NCBI RefSeq assembly: GCF_000686045.1
Contig: NZ_JMLV01000003.1
Location: forward strand, 62,001-126,000
Origin: Fodinicurvata fenggangensis DSM 21160
GTDB lineage: Bacteria > Pseudomonadota > Alphaproteobacteria > Kiloniellales > DSM-21159
Length of the DNA: 64,000 nucleotides
Direction: 5' to 3'
Below, in pieces: positions 45,453 to 54,813 of the stretch. Both the position numbers and the translations under genes were made by a program. Position 1 is the first letter of the stretch. The number at the start of each line of letters is the position of its first letter. The notes beneath the pieces were generated by a model, which was given only the letters and a program-made list of their open reading frames with translations, did not search any database and had not been told where the DNA came from.

Positions 45453-46121
45453 TCAGGTTCCTGTAAATATCTCACTAGCAATTAAAATGTGTGATCGCAT
45501 TATAGCTTCTGCCCAGCGACCATTTCTGGCCTGTAAAGCGGAAAGTATTTCTCTGTGGTGGGACAGGCTTCGAGAAATATCTTGAGAAGTAAAGTGACTA
45601 AAAGAGCGCACCAAAAACCCGAGATCTAGTAAGTTCCTCGAAATATGTTCCAGTCTCTTGTTTCCACTAATTCTTAATAATTCAAGATGGAACTGCCGAT
45701 TCAATTCAGAAATTTTAGGTAGTGGTTGCCCGGATCCAGCTACGGCTTCCATCTCGTTACAAAGTCCTGTTAAAAATTCTATGTCGTCTGGAGTTGCGCG
45801 GGTGGCGGCCAGGTAGCACCCCATCCCCTCAAGCATTGCTCGTACTTCGAATATCTCCTTTACATCAGTAGCAGACCACCCCTTTACGACCGCCCCCAAG
45901 TGGGGAGAGAAATCTACAAAGCCGTCGGCATGAAGCCGCTGCAATGCAGCGCGTATAGGTGTTCGACTTACGCTGATTTGTTCAGCGAGGGCTTCTTCCG
46001 TAAGGCGGCTATTCACTGGCAATGATCCATCAATTATAGCCTCACGAATTTCGGTGTAGGCCCGGTCAGCAGCTGTTTGTTTGCTTCGTTGCCTATTTCT
46101 TGATGCAAAGTTTTCTTGCAC
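45453..46121 (-). CDS. GntR-family regulator, FadR subfamily
   Basis: 222 aa from GTG 46121, which has a GGAGG site 8 bases upstream; a longer TTG-started frame reaches the operator and is unlikely. Winged HTH about 18-85 (RLTEEALAEQISVSRTPIRAALQRL), then an FCD all-helical ligand domain with likely metal-binding His/Asp (ELNRQFHLELLRISGN, SLSHHREILSAL). Divergent from the LeuC-like gene. A palindrome at 46178-46199 lies between the two starts, with a matching one upstream of the ABC transporter. Confidence 0.9.
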   Translation of the reverse strand: MQENFASRNRQRSKQTAADRAYTEIREAIIDGSLPVNSRLTEEALAEQISVSRTPIRAALQRLHADGFVDFSPHLGAVVKGWSATDVKEIFEVRAMLEGMGCYLAATRATPDDIEFLTGLCNEMEAVAGSGQPLPKISELNRQFHLELLRISGNKRLEHISRNLLDLGFLVRSFSHFTSQDISRSLSHHREILSALQARNGRWAEAIMRSHILIASEIFTGT

Positions 46122-46177
46122 GTCTAATTCCTCCGACTGGCATCGGCTTGCTTGAGAGAGAGGCTTTGACCTCGTCG

Positions 46178-46199
46178 TTGGATACAATATAGTATCCAA
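46178..46199. promoter_or_regulatory. GntR-type operator, copy 1
   Basis: Perfect palindrome TTGGATAC-N6-GTATCCAA between gntR and the divergent LeuC-like gene, 59 bp before the latter. A similar 22-bp element with the same N6 spacing is at 48403-48424. FadR-subfamily operators often have this GTATAC/TTG...CAA style. Confidence 0.65.
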
Positions 46200-46258
46200 C
46201 GACGAGGTCTACGCCAACAATTGAGTTGAGTGTATACCAGTAGGCGAGAGGCTCATAA

Positions 46259-47641
46259 ATGCCAGCTACGATGTTCGATAAAATCTGGGATTCCCACTTA
46301 GTCACTGCTCGCGATGATGGGAGATGTTTACTCTATGTCGATAGGCATATCGTGCATGATGCAACCTCTCAGGCATTTGCGATGCTTGATGCAGAAGGAT
46401 TTGATTTGCGGCGTCCTGATCTGACTCTAGGGACTGCTGACCACTATGTAGCTACTGGTAGTCATACGAGACAGAATTCCGATCAAATCAAAATGGTGGA
46501 AGATTTAAAGAAAAATGCCCAGCGGAATGGAATTACCTCTTATGGCTCTGGGCACCCCAGGCAGGGTATTGTCCACGTTGTGGGGCCTGAACTTGGCTTT
46601 ACGCTTCCAGGGTCAGTTTTGATTTGTGCAGATAGCCACACGGCCACTCATGGAGCATTAGGTGCACTTGCATTTGGTGTAGGGCAGAGTGAAGTCATGC
46701 ATGTCCTCGCGACTCAATCGCTCTGGCAAAACCGCCCAAAGCAGATGCGAATCACAGTGGAAGGGGAGCTTCCGTTTGGTGTGACTGCCAAAGACCTTAT
46801 CCTTCGTATAATTACGACAATTGGTGCGGGAGGCGGAACTGGTCATGTGATTGAATATTCAGGTGGTGCCATACGCAATCTTTCGGTGGAGGGGCGTATG
46901 ACACTCTGTAATATGTCAATAGAAGCAGGAGCCCGAGCAGGTATGGTGGCTCCTGACAATAAGGTTTTCGAATGGCTCTATGGAAGGCCATTCGCCCCAA
47001 CTGGTAAAGACTGGGCTGCTGCGATTGATCAATGGCGCAAGCTGCCAAGTGATCCAGACGCACAGTTTGATTCCGAGATTATCTTGGACAGTCCAGATAT
47101 AGAACCAATGGTCACTTGGGGAACCTCGCCTCAGGATGCATTGCCAATTACAGCACAAGTCCCTGATCCTGATACACTGGGGGATTCTCAGAGGTGTCAT
47201 GCAGGACGCCGAGCGCTTGAGTATATGGGTCTATCACCTGGCACGCCGCTCGAGGAAATTACCATAGATCGAGTTTTCATCGGTTCCTGTACCAACAGCA
47301 GACTGGAAGATCTGAGGGAAGCTGCAGCTGTGGCACAAGGGCGTAAGGTTAGAGTTCCTTCCTTTGTTGTGCCTGGGTCCGCCAGCGTAAAGGCTGCTGC
47401 GGAGGCAGAAGGATTGCACAAGATCTTCAAAGAGGCTGGGTTCCTTTGGAGTGACCCTGGCTGTTCGATGTGTGTAGCCATGAATGGTGATGCTGTTCCG
47501 GAAGGGGAGCGCTGTGCGTCGACTTCCAATCGAAATTTTGAAGGACGTCAAGGGCCTGGTGCCCGAACTCACCTTATGAATCCCGCGATGGCTGCTGCCG
47601 CCGCTGTAACGGGTCATTTAACAGACGTGCGGTATCTCTGA
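46259..47641 (+). CDS. LeuC-like hydro-lyase large subunit (isopropylmalate/dimethylmaleate-type)
   Basis: 460 aa, aconitase superfamily. The three 4Fe-4S cysteines are present: Cys344 in IGSCTNSR and Cys402/Cys405 in [13 protein letters not shown]. Other landmarks: [20 protein letters not shown] near 123-142 and GRAL/GTPLEEI. With the small subunit it should add or remove water across a 2-substituted maleate/malate. Because a GntR regulator, uptake ABC transporter and C-C lyase surround it, a catabolic role (as in dimethylmaleate, citraconate or similar hydration) is more likely than leucine synthesis. Confidence 0.9.
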   Translation: MPATMFDKIWDSHLVTARDDGRCLLYVDRHIVHDATSQAFAMLDAEGFDLRRPDLTLGTADHYVATGSHTRQNSDQIKMVEDLKKNAQRNGITSYGSGHPRQGIVHVVGPELGFTLPGSVLICADSHTATHGALGALAFGVGQSEVMHVLATQSLWQNRPKQMRITVEGELPFGVTAKDLILRIITTIGAGGGTGHVIEYSGGAIRNLSVEGRMTLCNMSIEAGARAGMVAPDNKVFEWLYGRPFAPTGKDWAAAIDQWRKLPSDPDAQFDSEIILDSPDIEPMVTWGTSPQDALPITAQVPDPDTLGDSQRCHAGRRALEYMGLSPGTPLEEITIDRVFIGSCTNSRLEDLREAAAVAQGRKVRVPSFVVPGSASVKAAAEAEGLHKIFKEAGFLWSDPGCSMCVAMNGDAVPEGERCASTSNRNFEGRQGPGARTHLMNPAMAAAAAVTGHLTDVRYL

Positions 47642-47663
47642 TCACAGTTCGAGGTGAACTAGC

Positions 47664-48293
47664 ATGCAGCGCTTTCACAAACACCGTGGGCTTGTAGCAG
47701 CAATGCCCTTGGCAAACGTGGACACTGACCAAATCATTCCAGCGAGGTATCTTCACAGGCCTCGAGAGCAAGGTTTCGGTGATGTACTTTTCGCCGATAT
47801 GAGTTTCAAAGAGTCAATTCAGGTTGGTATTGATGACAGTCAAGGTGAAGAAGTTTATTCTAATGCTACGATCCTCGTAACTGGCGAAAACTTTGGATGT
47901 GGTTCATCGCGCGAGCATGCTGTTTGGGCATTAATGGATGCCGGATTTCAAGTGGTAATTGCTCCGAGTTTTGGTGATATATTTTTTGGTAATGCACTAA
48001 AAAATGGATTGCTCGCAATTAAAGTATCAGAAAAATTTACTGAAAAATTATTCAGCGAAGCAAAATCTCAAAAAGATTTAATTATTAATGTTGATCTGCC
48101 GACGCAAATTATTGAATTCGAAAGATCAAAAATTGAATTTAATATAGATTCCTTTTGGAAATATGCCCTTATAGAGGGGCTTTCCGAAACTGCTCTGACT
48201 ATGCAGCTTGAGAATGAGATACGGGCATTCGAAGCTAAGCACGCGAATCACGCACCTTGGCTGCAAAACTTGCCAAAAGGCACAGAGGAATAA
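47664..48293 (+). CDS. LeuD-like hydro-lyase small subunit
   Basis: 209 aa swivel domain partner of the LeuC-like protein. NVDTDQIIPARYLHRP near 18-33, TGENFGCGSSREHAVWALMDAGFQVVIAPSFGDIFFGNALKNGLL near 72-115, as in LeuD. GAGGTGA ribosome site. The C-terminal half is strikingly AT-rich. Followed by a 231-bp gap with the second GntR-type site. Confidence 0.92.
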   Translation: MQRFHKHRGLVAAMPLANVDTDQIIPARYLHRPREQGFGDVLFADMSFKESIQVGIDDSQGEEVYSNATILVTGENFGCGSSREHAVWALMDAGFQVVIAPSFGDIFFGNALKNGLLAIKVSEKFTEKLFSEAKSQKDLIINVDLPTQIIEFERSKIEFNIDSFWKYALIEGLSETALTMQLENEIRAFEAKHANHAPWLQNLPKGTEE

Positions 48294-48402
48294 CTAAAGC
48301 ATCTCGTCCTATGTATGCATGATGGTAACTCGTGCTAAAATGTATACAACGAATAGACTAATTAACCTTTTATACCCTAATCCTTGCGAAAAATTGATGA
48401 CA

Positions 48403-48424
48403 TTGCATACGATAATGGATACAA
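48403..48424. promoter_or_regulatory. GntR-type operator, copy 2
   Basis: TTGCATAC-GATAAT-GGATACAA, the same 8-6-8 layout as 46178-46199, with one change in the left arm and two in the right. The central GATAAT could serve as -10. A further TGTATACA palindrome lies at 48341-48348. Both are upstream of the ABC receptor gene (start 48525). Confidence 0.55.
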
Positions 48425-48524
48425 TGCGTGCCATGCGATGTTTCGGCGAATGATAAACAAGAATGGTCGGAATATATGTCTGTTTCTCACGGCTTGGTGA
48501 GATGGCTCATAATGGGAGGAACTC

Positions 48525-49493
48525 ATGAGAAAAATTCAAAAGGCAGCGTTGACGACTGTCCTGGGCCTGGGACTTGCTGTAGGGGGTGCCGCCTCTACTG
48601 CTTTGGCTCAGTCAGAGGTTCGTATTGGCGGTGTTGCAAACTATGGACCAGTTATACCGGTTTTGGTGGCTCAGGAGCTTGGTCTCTTTGAAGAAGCGGG
48701 CGTTGAAGTTGAGTTCACCAACTACAGTGGTGGATCAGCGTCAATGGAGGGGTTAGCTGCCGGTGAAGCAGATCTGATTAACTATTTTCCTCCTGGTTTA
48801 GCTTTGGCCAAAAGAGAGGGAGTAAATGCTAAGATCGTTGGGGCAGGAACTTTAACGCCCCGAGGTTGGCATGTAATTGTTCCTCTGGACTCAGACATAG
48901 ATGAGCTCTCTGATCTGGACGGTAAGCAGGTAGGCATCACCTCGAACGGTTCTACGACTGATTTTTTTGCATTGTGGGCAGCCAACGAAGGCGGTGCTGA
49001 AATCAATCGAATTCCAGTTGGTGGGTCTGGTTTGATACCAAATCTCATTTCTGGGAATGTTGATGCGATCGTAGCTTATCCACCGCTTAGTTATAAAGTA
49101 TTGCAAGATGAGGACGGTGAGAGCTTGGTCCATTTTGGGGAGGCGATGGAGCCAAATCTTCCTGATGTTTGGGCGGCCTCTCAGGAAATAATTGATCGTG
49201 ACCCAGAGGCGCTAGGTAAGGCATTGCAAGGTTTGTATAGCGCCATTGCCTATATGCAAGAAAACCCCGAGTGGACGATTGGCTTTATTCAGGAGCAAAC
49301 TGGGATGGATCAGTCAGTCGCCGAGGCCGAATACGAAAATACTATTCTCGGGCTTTCAGATGACGGCTACTTTGAACATGACTGGGTAGCGGCTTCCTTG
49401 CAACTTGGGGAACTTGCTGGGCTTGATGATCTCCCTGCACCCGAGGAGATGTATGACGATAGTTTTATTCCTGTAGAGCATCTGGATCAGTAA
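48525..49493 (+). CDS. ABC transporter substrate-binding protein, NMT1/TauA type
   Basis: 322-aa periplasmic receptor, signal peptide cleaved after ALA near 28. NMT1-fold features: GPVIPVLVAQELGLFEEAGVEVEF, YSGGSASMEGLAAGEADLINYFPPG, LDGKQVGITSNGSTTDF. Relatives bind taurine, sulfonates, nitrate, pyrimidine precursors or aromatic acids; the ligand here is unknown. GGGAGG site before the ATG. First gene of the transporter part, directly after the second GntR-type site. Confidence 0.9.
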   Translation: MRKIQKAALTTVLGLGLAVGGAASTALAQSEVRIGGVANYGPVIPVLVAQELGLFEEAGVEVEFTNYSGGSASMEGLAAGEADLINYFPPGLALAKREGVNAKIVGAGTLTPRGWHVIVPLDSDIDELSDLDGKQVGITSNGSTTDFFALWAANEGGAEINRIPVGGSGLIPNLISGNVDAIVAYPPLSYKVLQDEDGESLVHFGEAMEPNLPDVWAASQEIIDRDPEALGKALQGLYSAIAYMQENPEWTIGFIQEQTGMDQSVAEAEYENTILGLSDDGYFEHDWVAASLQLGELAGLDDLPAPEEMYDDSFIPVEHLDQ

Positions 49494-49499
49494 ATCGTC

Positions 49500-50255
49500 A
49501 TGCTTTCGAGCAGCTATCGTGTATTAGTCCAAGCAGGAATTGTCCTAATCCTGCTTGGACTCTGGGAGGCGGCGGTGTTTTCTGGTTTGGCTGACACCCG
49601 GACACTTCCGCCCCCCAGTGAAATTGCAATTCATATTGTTGCTCTACTGGGGGATCAAGATGTTCTGTACAATTTGTGGATTACAAGTGCACAGGTTGGT
49701 CTTGCCTTCTTGATCGTCGCCCCGGTTGGCGTGGCTATTGGGTTGCTGCTTGGGGAGCACGAATATATCGGACGTGCATTTCGACCTTTCTTTTATTTTC
49801 TAGCGGGTGTCCCAAAGTCGGTTTTTCTGCCTGTCTTCATATTGACGTTTGGCATTGGTTTTACCCAAAAAGTAGCGTTCGGAATTTTCCAGGCAATATT
49901 TGTCTTGGTCATCAGCGCAATTGCGGCTGTTGGTTCAGTGTCACCAACGCTGATTAAGGTTGCGCGTTCGTACGGAGCTAATCGCTGGCAACTGTATTCG
50001 CAAATTTTTCTACCCGCCATGATGCCAGTTGTAATTGAGGGCATGCGATTGGGTATGATCTTCAACATTACAGGTGTTGTTTTTGCCGAAATGTATGTTG
50101 CCAGAGCTGGAATCGGTCACATGATTGCAACTTGGGGCATGAGTTTTCAAATGCCGCAGCTCTTTGCCGGGATATTTCTGACAGCATTTTTAAGTATTGC
50201 AGTAAATGAAGTCTTACGTTGGTACGAAAGGCGAGTTGATAAATGGCGGAAGTGA
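49500..50255 (+). CDS. ABC transporter permease, SsuC/TauC type
   Basis: 251 aa, about six hydrophobic helices. The cytoplasmic coupling loop of BPD permeases is at VARSYGANRWQLYSQIFLPAMMPVVIEGMRLG near 158-190. Six bases after the receptor gene; overlaps the ATPase gene by 13 bp. Confidence 0.92.
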   Translation: MLSSSYRVLVQAGIVLILLGLWEAAVFSGLADTRTLPPPSEIAIHIVALLGDQDVLYNLWITSAQVGLAFLIVAPVGVAIGLLLGEHEYIGRAFRPFFYFLAGVPKSVFLPVFILTFGIGFTQKVAFGIFQAIFVLVISAIAAVGSVSPTLIKVARSYGANRWQLYSQIFLPAMMPVVIEGMRLGMIFNITGVVFAEMYVARAGIGHMIATWGMSFQMPQLFAGIFLTAFLSIAVNEVLRWYERRVDKWRK

Positions 50256-51052
50256 CAGATTCCATGGCTCATGCGCCGATATCCTCGGAAAAGTTTGACC
50301 TGTCTGTTGAGCAAGTCTCATTGCATTTTGAAACGCCGAATGGCGTGCTAAAGGCGGTTGATGAGGTGTCGTTCGGCGTCGAGACTGGTCGCTTTGTTGG
50401 CTTGGTTGGTCCAAGTGGATGTGGGAAGTCGTCCCTGCTTTTAATGATGGCAGGTCTGCAAAAGGCGACGTTTGGGGATATTATAGTCGAGGGTGAGCCC
50501 CTGACTGGCCCTAGACCGCAAGACGTAGGCGTTATTTTCCAGGAATCTAGCTTACTGCCCTGGAAGACGGCGTCTGAAAACGTTGAGTTTCCCTTAGCAT
50601 TACGTGGAGTGGATAAAGCTGAGAGGAAACAGTTAGCGACCGATATGCTCAAGTTGGTCGGGTTGTCCGGTTTTGAGGATCGTCATCCCTTTGAACTTTC
50701 TGGTGGTATGAAACAAAGAGTCTCAATAGCTCGTGGTTTCTGCCAGGATCCCAGAATCCTTCTTATGGACGAGCCCTTTGCTGCTCTCGATGAGCAAACC
50801 CGTATGACACTCGGTGATGAGTTGCTGCGAATTTGGGAGGGTCACAGGAAGACTGTTGTGTTCGTTACACACAGCCTTACTGAAGCTGTCTACCTCTGTG
50901 ATGATGTAATCGTCATGAGTGCGCAACCAGGTCGTATTCTGGAGCGTATCGAAATCGACCTTCCAAGGCCGCGGACGTATGAAACGATGGCGACAGCGGA
51001 CTTCGGTCGACTTCGGGACCGAATTTGGCGCCTGATTCGTGGTTCGGAGTGA
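50243..51052 (+). CDS. ABC transporter ATPase, SsuB/TauB type
   Basis: 269 aa. Walker A GPSGCGKSSLL near 55-65, Q-loop in VGVIFQESSLLPW, signature ELSGGMKQRVSIARG, Walker B ILLMDEPFAALD, and H-loop FVTHSLTEAV. The SSLLPWKT wording is typical of the nitrate/taurine/sulfonate family. Serves the two permeases on either side. Confidence 0.94.
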   Translation: MAEVTDSMAHAPISSEKFDLSVEQVSLHFETPNGVLKAVDEVSFGVETGRFVGLVGPSGCGKSSLLLMMAGLQKATFGDIIVEGEPLTGPRPQDVGVIFQESSLLPWKTASENVEFPLALRGVDKAERKQLATDMLKLVGLSGFEDRHPFELSGGMKQRVSIARGFCQDPRILLMDEPFAALDEQTRMTLGDELLRIWEGHRKTVVFVTHSLTEAVYLCDDVIVMSAQPGRILERIEIDLPRPRTYETMATADFGRLRDRIWRLIRGSE

Positions 51053-51057
51053 ACAGG

Positions 51058-51834
51058 ATGGGTAGAGATTCCTGCGAGGCCCCTTTTATTAGCCCTGCAA
51101 CACTTCGGTGGCTGTTTTTGGCAGTTATAGTAGTTGTCTGGGAGTTGGTGCCTCGCTTGGGTCTTGTGCCATCCGTGATGCTTGCTCCTGCTTCAGAAGC
51201 CATGATCGCTGGTTTCCAAGATTTCGGGACTTTTGCTAGGGCTTTGGGGATTACTTTTGGGCAGCTCGCATCGGCTTTAATCTTTGCGTACGGAATTGGT
51301 GCCCTGGCCGGATTACTACTGGGAAGTGTGTATTTTCTACGCGAAACATTGCTCCCCATTGTTTCTTCGATATACGCGGTTCCATTGGTGATAGTGTACC
51401 CATTATTAACTGCATGGGTGGGTATCGGTCCAGAATCAAAAGTCATATTTGGTGCTCTTTATGGGTTTTTCCCAATGGCACTTTCAGTAGCTGCAGGAGT
51501 TCAGACTGTGGATAGGCAATATATTCTTGCAGCTAGAAGTATGGGCGCACGTACTTCGCAGATTCTATTTCAAATTATGCTTCCAGCTTCCGTGCCATCT
51601 ATTCTTTCGGGATTAAGAATAGGTGGAGCAATGACGGCTATTGGGGTGGTTGTTGCTGAAATGATGGCGGCAACTGGTGGAATAGGTTTTTTAATTACTC
51701 AAAATAGAACTATGTTTAATACAGCTGAAGTATACTTTGGAATATTTCTTGTGCTTATATTAACAGGACTTCTTGATATGTTTATCCGCCTAATGGAGCG
51801 GTGTTTCACAAATTGGTACCCTAAGGAGACTTAA
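51058..51834 (+). CDS. Second ABC transporter permease, SsuC/TauC type
   Basis: 258 aa from ATG 51058, which follows the ATPase stop by 5 bp and has an AGG site; an in-frame TTG at 51025 is less likely. Six helices; coupling loop AARSMGARTSQILFQIMLPASVPSILSGLRIG near 165-195. Two different permeases in one system imply a heterodimeric channel. Confidence 0.9.
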   Translation: MGRDSCEAPFISPATLRWLFLAVIVVVWELVPRLGLVPSVMLAPASEAMIAGFQDFGTFARALGITFGQLASALIFAYGIGALAGLLLGSVYFLRETLLPIVSSIYAVPLVIVYPLLTAWVGIGPESKVIFGALYGFFPMALSVAAGVQTVDRQYILAARSMGARTSQILFQIMLPASVPSILSGLRIGGAMTAIGVVVAEMMAATGGIGFLITQNRTMFNTAEVYFGIFLVLILTGLLDMFIRLMERCFTNWYPKET

Positions 51835-51839
51835 AGCTA

Positions 51840-52709
51840 ATGAGCCCAGCATCGACGCTTCGTCAAAGATTGCAGCAACCAAATGTGCTGGTGGTTCCGG
51901 GTGCAGGAAGCCCGCTAGATGTGCGGCTGATAGAACAGAAAGGATTCGAGGCTGCGTATGTAAGCGGCTATGCCACAGCAGCGCAGCGGTTTGGTGTCCC
52001 TGATGTGGGGTTAATTGCTTATGCTGAAATAGAAGACATGGTGAAGTCTAGTAGAGCTGTCAGCAATATACCTTTGATTGTTGATTGTGATACTGGATAT
52101 GGCGGTACCGCTAATGTACGTCAGACAATACGCCGACTAGAAGCGCTTGGCGTCGCAGCAATCCAAATCGAAGACCAATTATGGCCAAAGCGTTGCGGTC
52201 ACATGGATGGGAAGTTGGTTGAGGATCGTGATACTGCCGTGACGAAGGTTCGCGCAGCGGTGGCCGCGAGACAGAATACCGATACAGTGATTGTTGCGCG
52301 TAGTGATGCGCGCGGCCCTCATGGTCTGGAGGAGGCATTAGAGCGCTGTCATCTCTTTAAGGCGGAAGGTGCTGATGTTTTATTTGTAGATGGCCCTGAA
52401 TCAGCCGAAGAACTAGAGAAAATTGGAGCAAACCTTCCCGGTCCACTTATTGCAAACATGTCGGAAAGCGGCAAGACCCCCCTCTTTTCTGCTGAAGAAC
52501 TTTCAGGGATGGGCTTTAGTGTTGTTTTGTTTCCTAGCAGCCTGGCGCGATTGAACCTTAAGTGCTCTAAGGATTTTCTTGAAGGTCTTCGGGAGAATGG
52601 TGATTCGCGCGCGTACGTGAATCAAATGGCTACGCTCGACGAAACAAACAGAACCATGGGAATAAACGACCTACTTGAGTTTGATGAGATGGTTACAAAG
52701 GAGATTTGA
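51840..52709 (+). CDS. Isocitrate lyase/PEP mutase-family C-C lyase
   Basis: 289 aa TIM barrel. The catalytic signature KRCGH is at 117-121 and the Mg2+ region at VDCDTGYGG (81-89), with QIEDQ near 109-113. Length and wording place it with short lyases such as methylisocitrate lyase, oxaloacetate decarboxylase and 2,3-dimethylmalate lyase, not full isocitrate lyase. Together with the LeuCD-like hydratase upstream, cleavage of a substituted malate to pyruvate plus a short acid is a reasonable inference. Directly follows the transporter genes. Confidence 0.87.
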   Translation: MSPASTLRQRLQQPNVLVVPGAGSPLDVRLIEQKGFEAAYVSGYATAAQRFGVPDVGLIAYAEIEDMVKSSRAVSNIPLIVDCDTGYGGTANVRQTIRRLEALGVAAIQIEDQLWPKRCGHMDGKLVEDRDTAVTKVRAAVAARQNTDTVIVARSDARGPHGLEEALERCHLFKAEGADVLFVDGPESAEELEKIGANLPGPLIANMSESGKTPLFSAEELSGMGFSVVLFPSSLARLNLKCSKDFLEGLRENGDSRAYVNQMATLDETNRTMGINDLLEFDEMVTKEI

Positions 52710-52711
52710 AC

Positions 52712-53713
52712 ATGGTTTGCATGCATGGACATGGACTGCCGTATCCTCCCGGGGGGCCTACGACAACTGACCGTTTGTTAGAAGGTGCGATCGATTTCCA
52801 TCACCATGGTTATCCAGAAGTTAGCTTCGAGATGCTTACACGGATGGAAGATAATGATGAACTAGCTGTCGCCCGAGGAGCGGGAATGGCTGGCATTGTG
52901 CTTAAGTCGCACATGTGGCCAACAGTCGGACGAGCATATCACTTAAAAAATCAAGTGCCTGGCATAGAAGTGATTCCTTCAATTGTGCTCAATCACTCAG
53001 TTGGAGGATTTAATCCAATTGCAGTTGAATCGGCTGCCCGGCAAGGCGCTAAGGTAATGTTCATGCCCACCTGGAGCGCAGCTCATGATATGGAGCGAGG
53101 TGGCATGAGCAAGTACCTTCGAAAATACATTAAGAAAGCTAGTGATCTTAATCCTGAAAAAGGCCTGCGCTTAACTAATGAAAAAGGAAAAGTAAAGGCG
53201 GAGGTGCGAGAATGTGTCTCTATAGCCAGTGAGTATAACATGACTGTTTGCTCTGGCCATGTTTCTCCACAAGAAGCAATAGCATTGGCGCAAGATTCCA
53301 AGGATTATGGCGTTGATTCTATAGTTTTCTCTCATCCCGATAGCCACTCTGTGGGTGCGACTAGGGAAGAAATTCGCGACATGGTTCAGCTTGATGGTTA
53401 CTGTGAATTTTGCGCGTTAGGAACGCTCCCAGCTTTTCAGCGTTTGAAGCCAAGCGAAGCCTTAGAGATTATCGAAGAAATTCGCCCCGAGCGCGCAATT
53501 CTTACAACTGATTACTTCTTTGAATGGGCTCCTCCAGCTTCGGAGACGCTTAGAATGCTGATCGGGACCTTTCTAGACCTTGGTATGTCGGAAGAGGACA
53601 TACGTTTAATGGTGAGAAATAATCCGGCTAAAATGCTGGGATGGGATGATAATAAACTTAACGAAATAGAAAAGACACGATCGGAAATACTCCAATCTTC
53701 GGATAACGATTAA
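52712..53713 (+). CDS. Metal-dependent hydrolase, DUF6282-like (amidohydrolase fold)
   Basis: 333 aa from ATG 52712 with AAGGAG upstream. Putative metal ligands: IDFHHHGYPE near 28-37, Lys/His in GIVLKSHMWP, SGHVSPQEA near 180, FSHPDSHS near 206 and the late Asp in ILTTDYFFEW. This order resembles the amidohydrolase superfamily, but the family is uncharacterised. It could open a lactam, lactone or imide ring before the hydratase/lyase steps; this is speculation. Confidence 0.75.
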   Translation: MVCMHGHGLPYPPGGPTTTDRLLEGAIDFHHHGYPEVSFEMLTRMEDNDELAVARGAGMAGIVLKSHMWPTVGRAYHLKNQVPGIEVIPSIVLNHSVGGFNPIAVESAARQGAKVMFMPTWSAAHDMERGGMSKYLRKYIKKASDLNPEKGLRLTNEKGKVKAEVRECVSIASEYNMTVCSGHVSPQEAIALAQDSKDYGVDSIVFSHPDSHSVGATREEIRDMVQLDGYCEFCALGTLPAFQRLKPSEALEIIEEIRPERAILTTDYFFEWAPPASETLRMLIGTFLDLGMSEEDIRLMVRNNPAKMLGWDDNKLNEIEKTRSEILQSSDND

Positions 53714-53736
53714 TAATCCATAATATGGAGGATTCT

Positions 53737-54813
53737 ATGATTCGTGATGTTAGGGGGGCTGAAGACTGGTCTCCAGATGAACTAGCTAGTGATGATAGTT
53801 GGATAATTGAACTTGATCGTACGGATCGTGATGAATTATTAGCTGCTTTATCTAGCGGAAAACGTACTGGAAAGGACTATTTGGAGCTCTGTTTCACAGA
53901 TTTTCCTATAGATAAGGCTCTTTCAAAATTTTCCAGTGCTATGCGTGAGGTTAATAATGGGCGGGGCATAGCCTTGGTGAAAGGCTTGCCAACAGACTTG
54001 GAAGAAGATGATTTCTCACTTCTTACGTGGGGAATTGGTTTGCACCTCGGTGTAGCCCGGCCACAGAATAAAGCCAGTAATTATTTAACTCCTGTACGGG
54101 ATGCAGGGTTTGAGTATAAAACCGGAAAAGGGCGTGGCTACAATACCCGGTCAAAACTTGACTTTCATACGGATTTTTCCGATGTAGTTGCATTGAGTTG
54201 TTTGCGTACAGCAAAAGAAGGGGGTGAGAGTAAGGTAGTTAGTTCTTACCGTTGCTATCGATTACTCTGTGAAGATGCGCCTAATTTAGCAAAAGAGCTC
54301 TTCGAACCATTTTGGTATAGCCGACAATGGGAATTAGCTTACGACGAAAGTCCCACTTACCCCTGTTCTGTTTTTTCTACTCATAAATCGGAATTATTTG
54401 TACGATATGTTCGAAAAAACATCACTACGGCCCAAGAATTTTTAGGTGTACCACGACTTTCTGAAGGGCAAAAAGAAGCACTGGATTGCTTCGATAAAAT
54501 AATTTCTTCGGATGACAACGTATATTCTATGTGGCTCGAGCCAGGCGACCTTCAGTTATTAAATAATTTTAAATCTCTCCACTCGCGTGGCGAATTTACT
54601 GACCATGTTGAGCCAGAACGTAAGCGTTTACTTTACCGTTTATGGCTATCTACGCCAGATTCTCCAGAGCTTCCGGTTGAATGGGCATGTTTCTATCGTG
54701 ATGTTCGAGCAGGTGCTGTACGAGGCGGGGTGTTCGGCGAGAACTATGGTCCCACAGAGAGGGCTTTTGATCAGCGCCGAGCTGAAGAAATGGGCATGCT
54801 TTGTTATTCCTGA
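53737..54813 (+). CDS. TauD/TfdA-type Fe(II)/2-oxoglutarate dioxygenase
   Basis: 358 aa from ATG 53737, which has GGAGG six bases upstream; ATG 53725 overlaps that site. Iron ligands: His144 and Asp146 in DFHTDFSD, and distal His282 in FKSLHSRGEF; 2-oxoglutarate Arg near 301 in RLLYRLWLS. The family hydroxylates or desaturates small carboxylates, sulfonates or betaines. Last gene of the GntR-side unit, and of the AT-rich island: the next gene is GC-rich. Confidence 0.88.
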   Translation: MIRDVRGAEDWSPDELASDDSWIIELDRTDRDELLAALSSGKRTGKDYLELCFTDFPIDKALSKFSSAMREVNNGRGIALVKGLPTDLEEDDFSLLTWGIGLHLGVARPQNKASNYLTPVRDAGFEYKTGKGRGYNTRSKLDFHTDFSDVVALSCLRTAKEGGESKVVSSYRCYRLLCEDAPNLAKELFEPFWYSRQWELAYDESPTYPCSVFSTHKSELFVRYVRKNITTAQEFLGVPRLSEGQKEALDCFDKIISSDDNVYSMWLEPGDLQLLNNFKSLHSRGEFTDHVEPERKRLLYRLWLSTPDSPELPVEWACFYRDVRAGAVRGGVFGENYGPTERAFDQRRAEEMGMLCYS

